Part shown: positions 1 to 11,100 of the stretch, piece by piece | Layout: the number at the start of each line of letters is the position of its first letter | Position numbering within the stretch: position 1 is the stretch's first letter | Assembly: GCA_035048495.1 (NCBI GenBank) | Contig: CM068544.1 | Location: forward strand, 47,951,893-48,015,892 | Reading direction: 5' to 3' | Source: Euptelea pleiosperma | Taxonomy: Eukaryota > Streptophyta > Magnoliopsida > Ranunculales > Eupteleaceae | DNA length: 64,000 bases | The notes under the pieces: generated by a model | Database searches by the model: none | The model's input: only the letters and a program-made list of their open reading frames with translations | What the model was told of the DNA's origin: nothing | Program-made: the position numbers and the translations under genes

Positions 1-151
1 AGCTGCCGGAATTGGACAGGAAAATCAAGTTATTTTGATTTGTTTTAAGCTTGTATATGACAGATCTGTGCAAGAATCACTAGTTGGTAGAAAGGGATTT
101 GATCTGTGCCATGTGAGAAAATCAAGGTATTTTGATCCGTCAAGAGGTGGA

Positions 152-376
152 TCAAACAAGGCTTAATATTCTGTGGCCAAAACGATCCAACAAGCCTTCT
201 GCAAATTGTTCCCAATCCTGAACTCCATGGCTGCACTCGTACCAATAGTACCACTGAATTGCATCACCTTTGAGATTGATGAATGCAATCTCCACATTGT
301 GACTGTCCATCATGCGATTAAATTTAATATATATACCCAGATGGAACTTCATTTCAAATTGAAGAGAGTCCTTCAT
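152..376 (-). pseudogene. Ty3/Gypsy-type gag fragment
   Basis: A 74-codon open stretch reads NVEIAFINLKGDAIQWYYW, then DWEQFAEGLLDRFG. This is the pattern of the retrotransposon gag domain (small-residue helix, L-x-G-D-A-x-Q-W, W-x-x-F-x-x-x-L-L-x-R-F-G). No protease or reverse transcriptase follows on the minus strand before the window edge. It is a decayed scrap. Confidence 0.55.
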
Positions 377-379
377 TTG

Positions 380-1190
380 TGGCTCTCCTGTTGGTGTCGG
401 TGTGTATTGTCTCCTCGGTTTCTTCAGATCAGAGAGTTAGCTCGGGTTGCCTCAACTCTTTGCATTTCTGGATCAAAACAATTTCTAGGGTTTAATTACT
501 TACATTTTCGGATTTGATATTGGATCTGAATCTTTCAGATCTTAGTAAAACAAGAAGAGAAAAGAGAGATCAAGACGGGTGGAGGAAGTTACTGGTTCGT
601 TCTCTCTTTCTATGTATTTGTATTTTTTTTTATTTTTTTTTATTATTACTGGTGATTCGATGCAAGTTTCTTAATCTGGTCGACGGGATTAATCTATTCC
701 TGATCGACTCATTCCCTTGAAGCGATACAAATCTCAACTGTTCCTTCAATATTCTTCTGCGCTGAAAATACCTCTGGCATTGCAGCTTCAAATGGTTGAT
801 TATATTTATCTATAAAAAATGCATATTTTTGTTTGAATTTTTTGGCTTCATTATCTGGTCATTGTGGATCTAAATGTCCTTTGACTCGTTCCCTTGAAGC
901 GATACTAATGTGTTGTTCTTTCAATCTTTCTCTCCTTTGCTATTATTGTTGCATTGGAGAACACGAGAACAAGTACAGTTCTTCTTCGATCGATATAATA
1001 TGTAAAAAATTGTTTATATTTGGTTTTTTTTTTTTTTTTTTTTCACGTTCTTTGACCTCTAACTATCGATGATGACTCCATAGACCTGTGCTGAATGCGG
1101 ATATGACCGCCGCAAAGAACATCTAAGGGACAGAGACATTTTTATTTTTTATTTGATTATTTATTCCGGCTTCACTTTGATTAATTTGGT
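380..1190. other. Intergenic, no gene seen
   Basis: The sequence contains long T runs (for example near 628-640 and 1025-1042), short open frames with no family features, and a duplicated phrase (TCGTTCCCTTGAAGCGATAC-like at about 708 and 887). I recognise nothing coding. It may be untranslated leader of the Gypsy relic to its left. Confidence 0.4.
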
Positions 1191-1191
1191 T

Positions 1192-3438
1192 GCTCGATTA
1201 GTTCAAAATCTTGTGACATTGATCGGGTGAAGCAAGAAAAAAAAATGATCCCCTCTCTATCCTGTGTTGCGATTATGTGGCATTTCGACGTTGGGGAACG
1301 ACATTCCATCTACATTGAGATTGTTGAAGGATGCGAGGATAAATATCGAAAGAAGCTTACCATCTCTATGAGAGAAAATTGAAAATTTAGGTTTTGTACT
1401 TATGTATTCTACAAATAAATCTTGATCAATCGTTTGATTGGATCGAAGTAGGGGTTGGATTAAAGTGTGAGATCAGACAAGACTGAACTCATGAATAGCA
1501 TTTCCAAGGAGGGAAAAAATTGAAGGATCATACCACTAAGAGAAAGCTAATTTGAAATTTTAGATTTTTACTAGGGGTTGGATTAAAGTGTGAGATCAGA
1601 CAAGACCGAACTCATGAATAGCATTTCCAAGGAGGGAAAAAATTGAAGGATCATACCACTAAGAGAGCAAATTCGAAAATTTAGGTTTTTACATATGTAT
1701 TCTACAAATAAATCTAGATCAATCGTTTGATTGGATCATGGAAAAGGGAGTTGGATCGTACTAGCAAAAAAGATTATTTTATTAAATCTCATGAATATCA
1801 TTTCCAATGAGAGAAAATTGCAGGATCATATCACTAAGAGAAGCAAATTCCAAAGTTTAGGTTTTTACCCTATGCAAGGGGTTGGATCGAAGGTGTTGAT
1901 TAAAATGTGAAATAAGACAGACCGAGCAACTAGCAAAATGGAATAATTTATGAAATTGCATATATAGCATTTCCAAGGAAAGATAAAGTTGAAGGATATA
2001 CCATTAAGAGGGTAAATTCCAAAATTTAGGTCTTATGTATCTATGAATAAATCTTGATCAATTGTTTGATTTGATCGAAGGGTTGGACCGTCGAAGGTGT
2101 TAGAGATCAGATAGACCGAGCAACCAGCAAAATAGATTATTTTTTCAAATCTCATAAATGGCTTTTCAAATGAGAGATTAAACTTTAAGGATTATACCAC
2201 AAAGAGAGTAAATTCCAAAATTTAGGTATTCTCCCACCTATATCCTCAAAAATATTTCCCCCCTAGCAACTTGTATAGGTCCGTAAGGGTGGCCTTTCTA
2301 GGCCTAATCATAAAGCTCGATTAGTTCAAAATCTTGTGGCATTGATCGGGTGAAGCAAGAAAAAAAAATGTTCACTCTATCCTATGTTGCGATTACGTGG
2401 TATTTGGACGTTGGGGAACGATATTCAGTCTACATTAAGACTGTTGAGGGAAGCAAGGATAAATATATCAAAAGAAGATTACTCTCTGTGAGAGATAAAA
2501 TTGAAGGATCATACCACTAAGAGAAGGAAATTCAAAAATTTAGGTTTTTACCTATGTATCTACAAATAAATCTTGATCTATCATTTGATTGGATCGAAGA
2601 TGGGGTTGGATTGAAGAAGGGGTTGGATTAAAGTGTGAGATGAGACAGACCGATCTCATGAATAGCATTTCCTAGGAGGGATAAAAATGAAGGATCATAG
2701 CACTAAGAGAGCAAATTCGAAAATTTAGGTTTTTACATATGTATTCTACAAATAAATTTTGAGCAATCGTTTGATTGGATTGAAGAGGGGTTGATTAAAG
2801 TGTGAGATCAGACAGACCGAGCTACTAGCAAAGTAGAATATTTTATCAAATCTCATAAATAGCATTTCCAATGAGAGATAAATTGAAGGATCATACCACC
2901 AAGAGAAGCAAATTCGAAAATGTAGGTTTTTACCTACGTATCTACGAATAAATCTCGATCAATCATTTGATTGGATCAAAGAAGGGGTTGGTTAAAATGT
3001 GGGATCGGACAGACCGAGCAGCTAGCTAAATTGAATAATTTATGAGATCTCACGAATAGCATTTCCAATGAGAGATATAACTAAGAGAGCAAATTCCAAA
3101 ATTTAGGTTTTTATCTATTTATCTATGTATCCCCTCTTACAGGCTTCACAAAGGACGGTCCGGATGAACTGTAGATCTTATCCACTCACATCTGATTTTG
3201 GCAAACAGTTTGTCAGAGAGTGCCGTGGGCACGGTCAACCCACTAGTCTACAAATAAATCTTGATCCCAATTGTTTGATTGGATCAAAGAAGGGGTTAAA
3301 TAAATCTTGATCAATCGTTTGATTGGATCAAAGAAGGGGTTGGATCGAAGTGAGATCCGACAGACCAAGCAACTAATTCTCAAAATAAAGAGAGCATTTC
3401 CAACTGGTCTCCATAACTTCAAATACGAAGGAGTTTTA
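1192..3438. repeat. Degenerate ~180-bp tandem array in a ~1.12-kb duplication
   Basis: Units share the order AAATTTAGGTTTTTAC, TCTACAAATAAATCTTGATC, TTTGATTGGATCGAAG, GGGGTTGGATTAAAGTGTGA, AGACCGAGCAACTAGCAAA, ATAGCATTTCCAATGAGAGA and GAAGGATCATACCACTAAGA. The AAATTTAGG phrase recurs near 1385, 1556, 1676, 1854, 2013, 2218, 2533, 2722, 2914 and 3092. A distinct phrase, CTCGATTAGTTCAAAATCTTG, occurs at 1193 and 2316, so the array is itself duplicated with an offset of 1123 bp. Confidence 0.85.
3165..3248 (-). repeat. Inverted copy of the GTGCCCACGGCAC repeat
   Basis: On the minus strand this reads ACTAGTGGGTTGACCGTGCC, then CACGGCACTCTCTGACAAA. It is the same repeat family found on the plus strand between 4486 and 6240, here in opposite orientation and embedded in the tandem array. 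Confidence 0.65.
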
Positions 3439-3540
3439 TCCATATCCAACTTCAACCGGTCTTTATATCTAACATCAAATTTAGAGGCCTACCCTATATA
3501 TCCATTCTTTCTCAGAATTTTTATTTGGATTAATCTTTAG

Positions 3541-4380
3541 TCCGGCTGAGTTGTTCCAACTGCGGCACTAAAGAGTGACATGTGGTGGTGTATGTAAAGG
3601 GTGACTGGGAGAACAAGCAGTTTATTAGCTGTTCTTATCCCAATCCTGGTAAATCAGATGGAGAGAAAAAAGGAAATTTCCCTTTCCGCTCAGACGATCT
3701 GTTCGAAAAGGGTTGAACCCTTCACCTCTTACCCCCTTGACCATTGCCATTGCCATTGCCCTCAACCGGATTCCCAAAAACATGGACAAAGTGTTTATGA
3801 TGAGAACTTGGAGAGTGGCATCTGCCGGACAAAGAGAGATGTTTATTCTAATGGCTTTGGTGATACATTATCAAATGGAGATGACGCTTGCACTACAACC
3901 CATTCAATGGATATCTTCTGTCAACCAATCTCTTGGTTCATCCATCCAGTCCATATATAGACTGTTGTTGTTCCACTTCATCGTTCAAATAATCTCAGAT
4001 CCATTGAATAGGATAGTTTATTTGTGTTATTTTTCAGGTAAATACACTAACCAAGAGTGGCCCACAGATGAACCGTCAGATATTCTAAGAGCAGCCTACT
4101 AATCTGAATTTCGAGGGGAAAAATCCAAAGAGAAATGGGTTAGACAAGTGTCCTAGTGTTGTTGCGATGACATCGGTAATATGTGTTCGAAATGAAGCAT
4201 GTTCGATCGAATGCCTCGGAGAGATTTGAAGTTGGTTTTGTGGATGCAAGAGGAATCAGACATCGTGTCATTGAGGGAGAAGTTTCCAATTGGGTATCTG
4301 AATTCAGAACCAATATAGGAGAAGGAGATTCATTGCTTTTGTCAAGAGGCCTTGGAAGAAGAAATACAAAGAAAGAGTAA
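3541..4380 (+). other. Unrecognised short open stretches
   Basis: Three overlapping plus-strand frames (3601-3960, 3713-4102, 4183-4380) are open. A frame around 3543-3716 has a Cys pair (SCSNCG) and a later ISCSYPNPG, faintly like a GRF zinc finger, but it is broken by TGA at 3576. The last piece reads RFEVGFVDARGIRHRVIEGE. I recognise no family. It could be a broken gene or part of an element. Confidence 0.25.
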
Positions 4381-4485
4381 ACTTACCATGTAAGTGTTGC
4401 ACAAAAAAAAGAGACCACTTCTACGAAGGAGTGGAAGGAACCGGTTCTTTCAAAATTCTTAAAACAACCTCTAATTTATATTAAA

Positions 4486-6240
4486 CTAGTGGGTGCCCCG
4501 TGCCATCGGCACTCTTCAACAAAGAATTTGCCAAAATCAGGTGAGTGGCGGAGATCCATCGTCTATTTGGGGGAGGATTAGATCTCGTCCCTTCTTTATT
4601 GATGCTTATAAGAGGAGGTATAAGTAGGGAGACAACCAATGTGTTTTGTTATATAAAATAGTAAATGACCCATGCCCACAGCGCTCTCCGACAAAAGCGT
4701 TTGCAAAATTTGGGTGCCTTTGGCACTCAAACGGTACAACGGACTGGGGCGTTACCGTTTTTTTCATTATAACGGCTGTTATAACAGATTGTAACGCACA
4801 AAGGGAGAAATGGGAAAATAACATAAATAACAAAAAATAACAGTGTTGAAATTTAAGTTTTGAATAAATTGAGGTCAAATGAGGTGGATTGAGTGGCTGA
4901 AATTTAACCATCAACATTAGATCGATGTATTTGATCTCAACCACTCTTTATCTAACCGTCCACATTAGATGAATGGATAAGATAAGAGAATACAACTGAG
5001 TTATTTTGTTATATGTGTGGGTGGCCCGTGCCCATGGTCCTCTCCGGCAAAGTGTTTGTCAAAATCGGGTGGGAGTTAATCTCAACCATTGATATGAAGC
5101 ATAGTGGATCTCGGCCACTCATTATTGAAACCATGTAAGATGAGAGGGGGTATAAGACAACCACTATCACTAGTTATATAGATAGTGGGTGGCCCGTGCC
5201 CACGGCACTCTCCAACAAAGCCTTAGTCAAAATTGGGTGTGGGTGGCTGAGATCGGCTGTCTATTTTGGGGATAAGATCTTGGCCCTTCTTTGTTGAAAC
5301 ATATAAGAGGGGGTATAAGAAGGGAGACAACTTCCTTGTTTTGTTATATAGATTTTTTGTAGTTTTGATAAAGGTGAAATTTTTAAATCAATAAACCAAA
5401 TTTGAAGATTTGGAAGATTTTGTTTATTTTTTTAATTTATAGTGGCTGGTTGGAGATTATCAAAACAAGGGATGTCAGACTAAAGAAGGAAGCAATGTTA
5501 AATTGTCAATGTTAAGACTTTAAATTACAGAGGGGAGGAAGTTCTCATATGGACAATTACAAGCCAATTACAACTTTGCTTGTCTTCTCAATTCTCGTGT
5601 CTAGGACTAGCCCTTTACAACCCTCGCCCTTTATTTTAAATTAAACAAAGTCCCCAAAATTGCTCAAAATTTCAAAGTACAACAGATCTTAATCCGGCTG
5701 GAACAATGAATTGAACTGCTAACTCAAATAAAATAAGCAACGTATGAGATCATTTTTGCCCTCACATAATGATATAAGAGGGATTTTTCAGAGATCATCA
5801 GTGTGGTTGGTAATTTTATAAGACAGATGAGGTCCATTGCTCCCATGACGTTCATAGGCTTGAAGTGAGAACATCTAAAGGATAGAGAATATTGTCAATC
5901 TGGGTAAATGCAGGTCTTTCACGTCAACCATATGGTTGTTATTTTGTAATTGCCTTGTCTAAAGGTGTCACCAAAGAATTGATTAATTCTTGTGTTCATT
6001 TGGAGCTGTAAGGAAGAGGCAAGAATTTGCAGAGCAGCTGAAGGTTTGGCCTTTGTGGTTAATTACTTGTATCTGATAACACGGGAATCTCAAACTTGTC
6101 TCTTACTAGTAATGGCCCGTGCCCACGGCACTCTCCAGCAACGGGAAGATAAGAGATAAGACAACTTCTCTGTCTCGTTATATAGACTAGTAAATGGCCC
6201 GTGCCCACGGCACTCGGTGAAAAAAGCGTTTGCAAAAATT
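4486..6240 (+). repeat. Cluster of GCCCGTGCCCACGGCACTC repeat units
   Basis: Units begin near 4486, 4651, 5007, 5175, 6106 and 6185 with (ACTAGT)GGGTGGCCCGTGCCC and ACGGCACTCTCC, continue GACAAAGCRTTTGCAAAAT, and end TTTTGTTATATAGA directly before the next unit. Unit length is about 165-180 bp where complete. The core GTGCC-CAC-GGCAC can form a short hairpin. The stretches 4641-4860 and 6180-6400 also share an extended flank with TATAACGGACTGG and GATTGTAACGCA. The CTAGT borders and GC-rich stem recall non-autonomous Helitron ends, but this is only a suggestion. Confidence 0.65.
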
Positions 6241-6399
6241 AGGTGGCTCCGGCACTCAAAACAGTATAACGGACTGGAGGCGTTACTGTTTCTTCCGGTA
6301 TAACGGATTGTAACGCATGGGCAAAAATAAAAAATTATGGAAATAATGACACTAAAATTCAAATTTTGAATTTCAAAATTTCAATAAAATTTGACCCGG

Positions 6400-7790
6400 A
6401 AAATAACTGAAAAATAATGCAAATAACTGATGTTATTTAACAATTCTTTTTTCAAAAAATAACAGTCAAAATTTTTGTTATATTGAAAAAATAACGAAAA
6501 ATAATGGCCGTTAAACATTAAAATGGTACATAACGTAATGGGGGAGGTCCAAATCCGTGCTACAGTATCATGTCAGTGCCACCATCTGCCATGCTTTTGG
6601 GCCCATTGAACCCCTTTATTGTTGGCACATATTTGGTGGACGTGCATCAAATCCTTGGTCTGTATAGTAAAGTTTCAGATTTCCACAAAAACCATAGCCA
6701 GAGTGACGAATAAATGAGGGGGATTGAGTGGCTGAAATCTGACCATCCACATTAGATTGATGGATTTGATCTCAACCACATTAGATTGTGGAGTGTGGAG
6801 CAAACAAGAGATAAAAGGTGCCAGAGATGGTCGTTTAATGACTTTAATCTAACCGTCCAAGTTTTAGTTTTATCTGAGTACCTTCTGCCCTTGCTATTTG
6901 GTTTATATTAACAAAACTCAAATTGCTTAATTAAATCCAAGATACCCTGATGACCTGCATGGGATGCCTACAAGTTGTATCAAGATAAAAGCCGTAAATA
7001 ACTACTTAACCAATGTCGTACGTGTCACATTACGGTCATTAGCTATGGACCCAATGTCCTTACCAATATATTAATCATTCGACGAATGAATTACTTTCGA
7101 ACATGTTACTGCTGTTTTAACGACTGTTCAAAATGCGATGTACAGGTACAGGACTACCAAACAAAACCTATTTGCCTTTGTGTGATGTAGCTACAGCCTA
7201 CAGGGTATCTTGAGCCTTTAGGGCTCATTCTGATTGTCATTTCCCCCCAACTCTGCGATGCAAAGGCATTGACATAAGCGTCCCATTGGGTAAACAAATG
7301 AAGGTCCTGTGATTTGGTATCATACTTGAAAGATGGAGGGGATGTATATCAGCCAATTAAGCAGAAGCAGAATTTCCGACATCATTATCACAACAGATTC
7401 AAAAGTGACTTTAATGTTAGAATCTTTTTTGAATCCGACGAGACAAAATAGAACATACATATATAACTTTAATGTTAGAATATTGAAGCTCACTGAAACC
7501 AGGTTTGACATTTTCTGTTTTGTAAGATTTAAGTGATTACTGATGCTCTGGTTTCACTCTGCTTTAACCAATTTGTGTCCTGCAAAAATAAATAAATACG
7601 GGATCCCTTGATCTGCAGATTAGATTATGAGCAATCGCTACTATTTGATCCAGTTAGCCACCATTTCCCTTCTTCCTCTTTAACCAAATTGAGGCCTTAA
7701 AGCCAAACAGCTGCTGTTGTATTTCAGGAGTAAGTGACCAGGAAATGGAGAAACCTGCACACAACCATGCCAGAACCCAAAACCCAAAAC
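6400..7790. other. 3' flank of APC1, no gene seen
   Basis: This stretch contains AT-rich repeats resembling parts of 4850-4990 (GGATTGAGTGGCTGAAATYT at 6720 and 4888) and the APC1 3' untranslated region directly below 7790. I could not place a confident polyadenylation signal. Confidence 0.4.
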
Positions 7791-8183
7791 TCAGCTACAA
7801 ACCCCAGAAGAAAACCGCAGCTTATCTATCTCGACAATTGCGTTAATGTGGGTTCTTGGCAGCAACAAGCACAACAGAGGGACTGAAGAGGACAAATTGA
7901 CTTTGGGCTTGATCTTCTCCATTGCTGACTTAATGACAAAAGGAGGCGGCATCCCAAACCACTGAAGATACCACGAAAGCACTGCAACCTTTTCTTCTTG
8001 TATTTGTTCATGCGGCCATTTTCCCTTGTTCAAATAGTTACGGAGATCATCCCTCACTCCAGAATAATTCAGGATTTCTTCAACCCGCTTCCTGAGAGAG
8101 GCAATGAAGGAAGATTGAACAATACTGCCTCTTGAACTGGTCAATCTTCCACTGATCAGAGCCTCATTGTAGGCTAGTGCAAG
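7791..8183 (-). CDS. APC1: APC1 last coding exon with stop codon
   Basis: Acceptor GCTTGCAG, phase 0. It encodes LALAYNEALISGRLTSSRGS, SLRKRVEEILNYSG, WYLQWFGMPPPFVIKSAMEK and the terminal SSSVPLLCLLLPRTHINAIV EIDKLRFSSGVCS, then TGA at 7793-7791. An unspliced reading can be extended upstream to 8273, but homology stops at the acceptor at 8184. Confidence 0.95.
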   Translation of the reverse strand, partial: LALAYNEALISGRLTSSRGSIVQSSFIASLRKRVEEILNYSGVRDDLRNYLNKGKWPHEQIQEEKVAVLSWYLQWFGMPPPFVIKSAMEKIKPKVNLSSSVPLLCLLLPRTHINAIVEIDKLRFSSGVCS

Positions 8184-11100
8184 CTGCAAGCCAAGATGGG
8201 TGATGAAACACTTTGTTGGTACCTTCGTTTCTTTGGAAACCAAGAAGTTTTTATGAAGGAATCTAAATTTCATGGATGTGGTTCACATGCAGGTGAGGCC
8301 CGATACTTCCAGCTAGGAGATATAGTCCAAAATCAAACAGATCAGACATCATCTGATCTATAGACTGTTTCTAAACTTTTTGCCACATATATATTTCTCC
8401 TCCAGAAGAATGCTATAGATGAATGAATATGAACGTCTGATCAGGCTGGTTTGGGCGTAGACCTCCAGCATGGTACACAAAGCCCATCCATCCTGCATGC
8501 GTGCCATTTGTACAGCTATGCAGTAGGTAAAATGTTTTTGCAACCTACCAGACCAATACCTGAAATGTTACCCAAAGAAAATCCTAGCGGAAACATGTAA
8601 AGGAAGAAGGAACAAGGAAAATTCATAAATGGAACTTTTTTTGCTCTCCCTTTTTCAGATGACCAAAGTACCTTCTTTGTTTAGGAAAACAGACTAGGTC
8701 ATACTTGTAATAAATTTTACCACCGAAACTAATTTAACGGCATATGAAAGAAAAAAAAAGTTACTGTTGAAGAAAACAGAAAAATAAGAATCAAATTTGG
8801 ATATCATATTTTCTTTTTGATCGGTAAAATTGGATATCAGTTTGACTGGGACATAATGGTAATGGCATTTGGCACAAACCAACACGCAATCATTCATTTT
8901 CTAAGCAATCTTTACTACGTTTAAAAAGCCATATAAAGGAACTAACAAAAATCCATTTATTGAAAAATGACAAAACTAATTTTGAAGTCAAATTTGTTCA
9001 TGAATTCATACAATGTTAACATGAATGCAGGTTAGTGACAAACATAAAAGCATAGCATATTCGCATAAACTCATGATTAACAGAACTCAAATACAAGATT
9101 TTCAGTTAGAAAGAGAAATATAATGCATGCTTTCTTACATAAAGAACTAACTAGCAGTTTTTCTACTCATCTCAAGGCATATAAACCAGGACTGAAAGGT
9201 CAAGGAGATCCCTTTTGGATAGGGTGTGCAAGGACACCACGCCTTTAACATACCAGTATCAAACATTTCACATATATGTCTCCATCAGACTAAAAGGAAG
9301 GAAATATCTTCCAGCAATTTGAGAGCTTTTCCTATGTGGTTCATTCAAATCTTTTTGTCTCACAGCGATAATCTAGTGAATTATGTTGTAACCAGCCATA
9401 CTTAGTATTTGGCAACATTCCTTGTTAGAGTTTTAGGTTGCCCAAGCTCAAGGTGCAAGGAACAGCCTGCAGGAGTCATAATTTCTTGCTTTTCAAAAGA
9501 TAAGAATGCAGTTAATGAGAGAAAGGAACTAACAGAGAAATATCAGGGAAATTATTACCTTTAAACTAGAGATGAAGAGTGTGTTACCAAAAACAACAGT
9601 ACCACTTGTCATCTGCTCGGCCATTGATCCTATCATTGTGTATAATGAGAGATAGACCTGCATAATTTTTCACCATCATATATGGGTAGGATGATATGGG
9701 GAAAGGAGCTTTCAGATAGCAAGAAATGTAACAAAAAAAATTGGCTGGCAAGGACATTCCAATTTCTTCTTAAAGTTATCACACCGTACAGGCATAACAG
9801 AGACACCTACACTCTTATTTGAACATCTAATAATTTACATCTTTTATTGTTTTTGGCTCATAATACATATGCTATATCTATGACGAAGAACATGTAGGTA
9901 CACCGACCAATATGGGAATGTAATAATTGGGAAACATGAAGGATGAGCACCGCAGATGCAGGGGTTCATGACACCATTTTCCGGGTCCCACATGAGAGAT
10001 CTCCATTGTCAAACAGCAACCTGATCTGATGATCTTAAACCAATCTGTTGACTCTATTATGAACTCCTTACCATCGAATTTCAGTCCAAAAGATGAGTTA
10101 GATTAGATGGATGGTCATGATGAACTGTTGCAGAATAAATTTGACAGTCTAAAATCTCTAGGTGGGACCTATGAATGATGGATCCCACTCCCTGCATGTG
10201 TACTATGGCCTATATTGGAAATGCAAGAATCGCCGACTGTTCGTTTTAAAAGGCATCAAACGTTGAGAGGTGGAAGTGATGTAAGATAATGAATCAAACT
10301 GCACGAGTCTCGATAAATCCACATCAGTCGGCTCAGACCCAAAACTAAGGCTTCACAAAAAGAGAATTCTCTACTCAACTAACCAAAATTCCATTAATCA
10401 AATCAATCTCTGATTTTATGTTGAAAACCACCATAACAGGTTGTCCTCAGTTGGGAAACCTATATTCATGGCTGGAAAACCACCTGCAAATTTTTTTCAA
10501 TCACAAATGCTCCAGTACTCTCAGCCTAATCAGTTTGTTTTCTGCTTCATAGCTCATCCATCAGATCTTAGATATGCCATTTCATCATGATCAGAACTGA
10601 GTGAAGGTACAAATGATTTGGCTCACTCATTGGTGTACTGAGAGAGAGAGAGAGAGAGAGAGAGATCTCGAATCCACATTCCTTGCATGCACATGTCTGT
10701 GTCTAAGTTAAATAGCTCATACAAATTAAAAATACCTGTAAAAGAGCTGGTCTGTCCTTGCTCACACACTCAAACAATACTTGCAAGCAAAATTCCTGGA
10801 AATCTACATCAGATCTGCAGAATCATGTTTAATAACCAGTTATCACAGAGAGAAAAATAATGAAGAGAAAAAAAAAAAAAATTAATCCCCTATACATAGG
10901 CATAGGCATAGGCAATAAAGCTTGTAATTTAGTAGCATTCATATAAATGTACATTTTCCTCAGCTGTCTAGGAAATGGGAATCATGCAACAAGTTAAAGA
11001 AAAGAAGAGAAGAAAGTCATTATGGAATATTTTGTCATTGATGTTTTGATGAGTTTGGCTGAAATAAATGCAGATATGCCCCAGAAGGTACTAGACGAAC

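Noticed and set aside
8184..8273. Upstream extension of the last APC1 exon to a Met at 8273
   Set aside because: Homology to APC1 begins exactly after the GCTTGCAG acceptor and the upstream exon joins in frame there.
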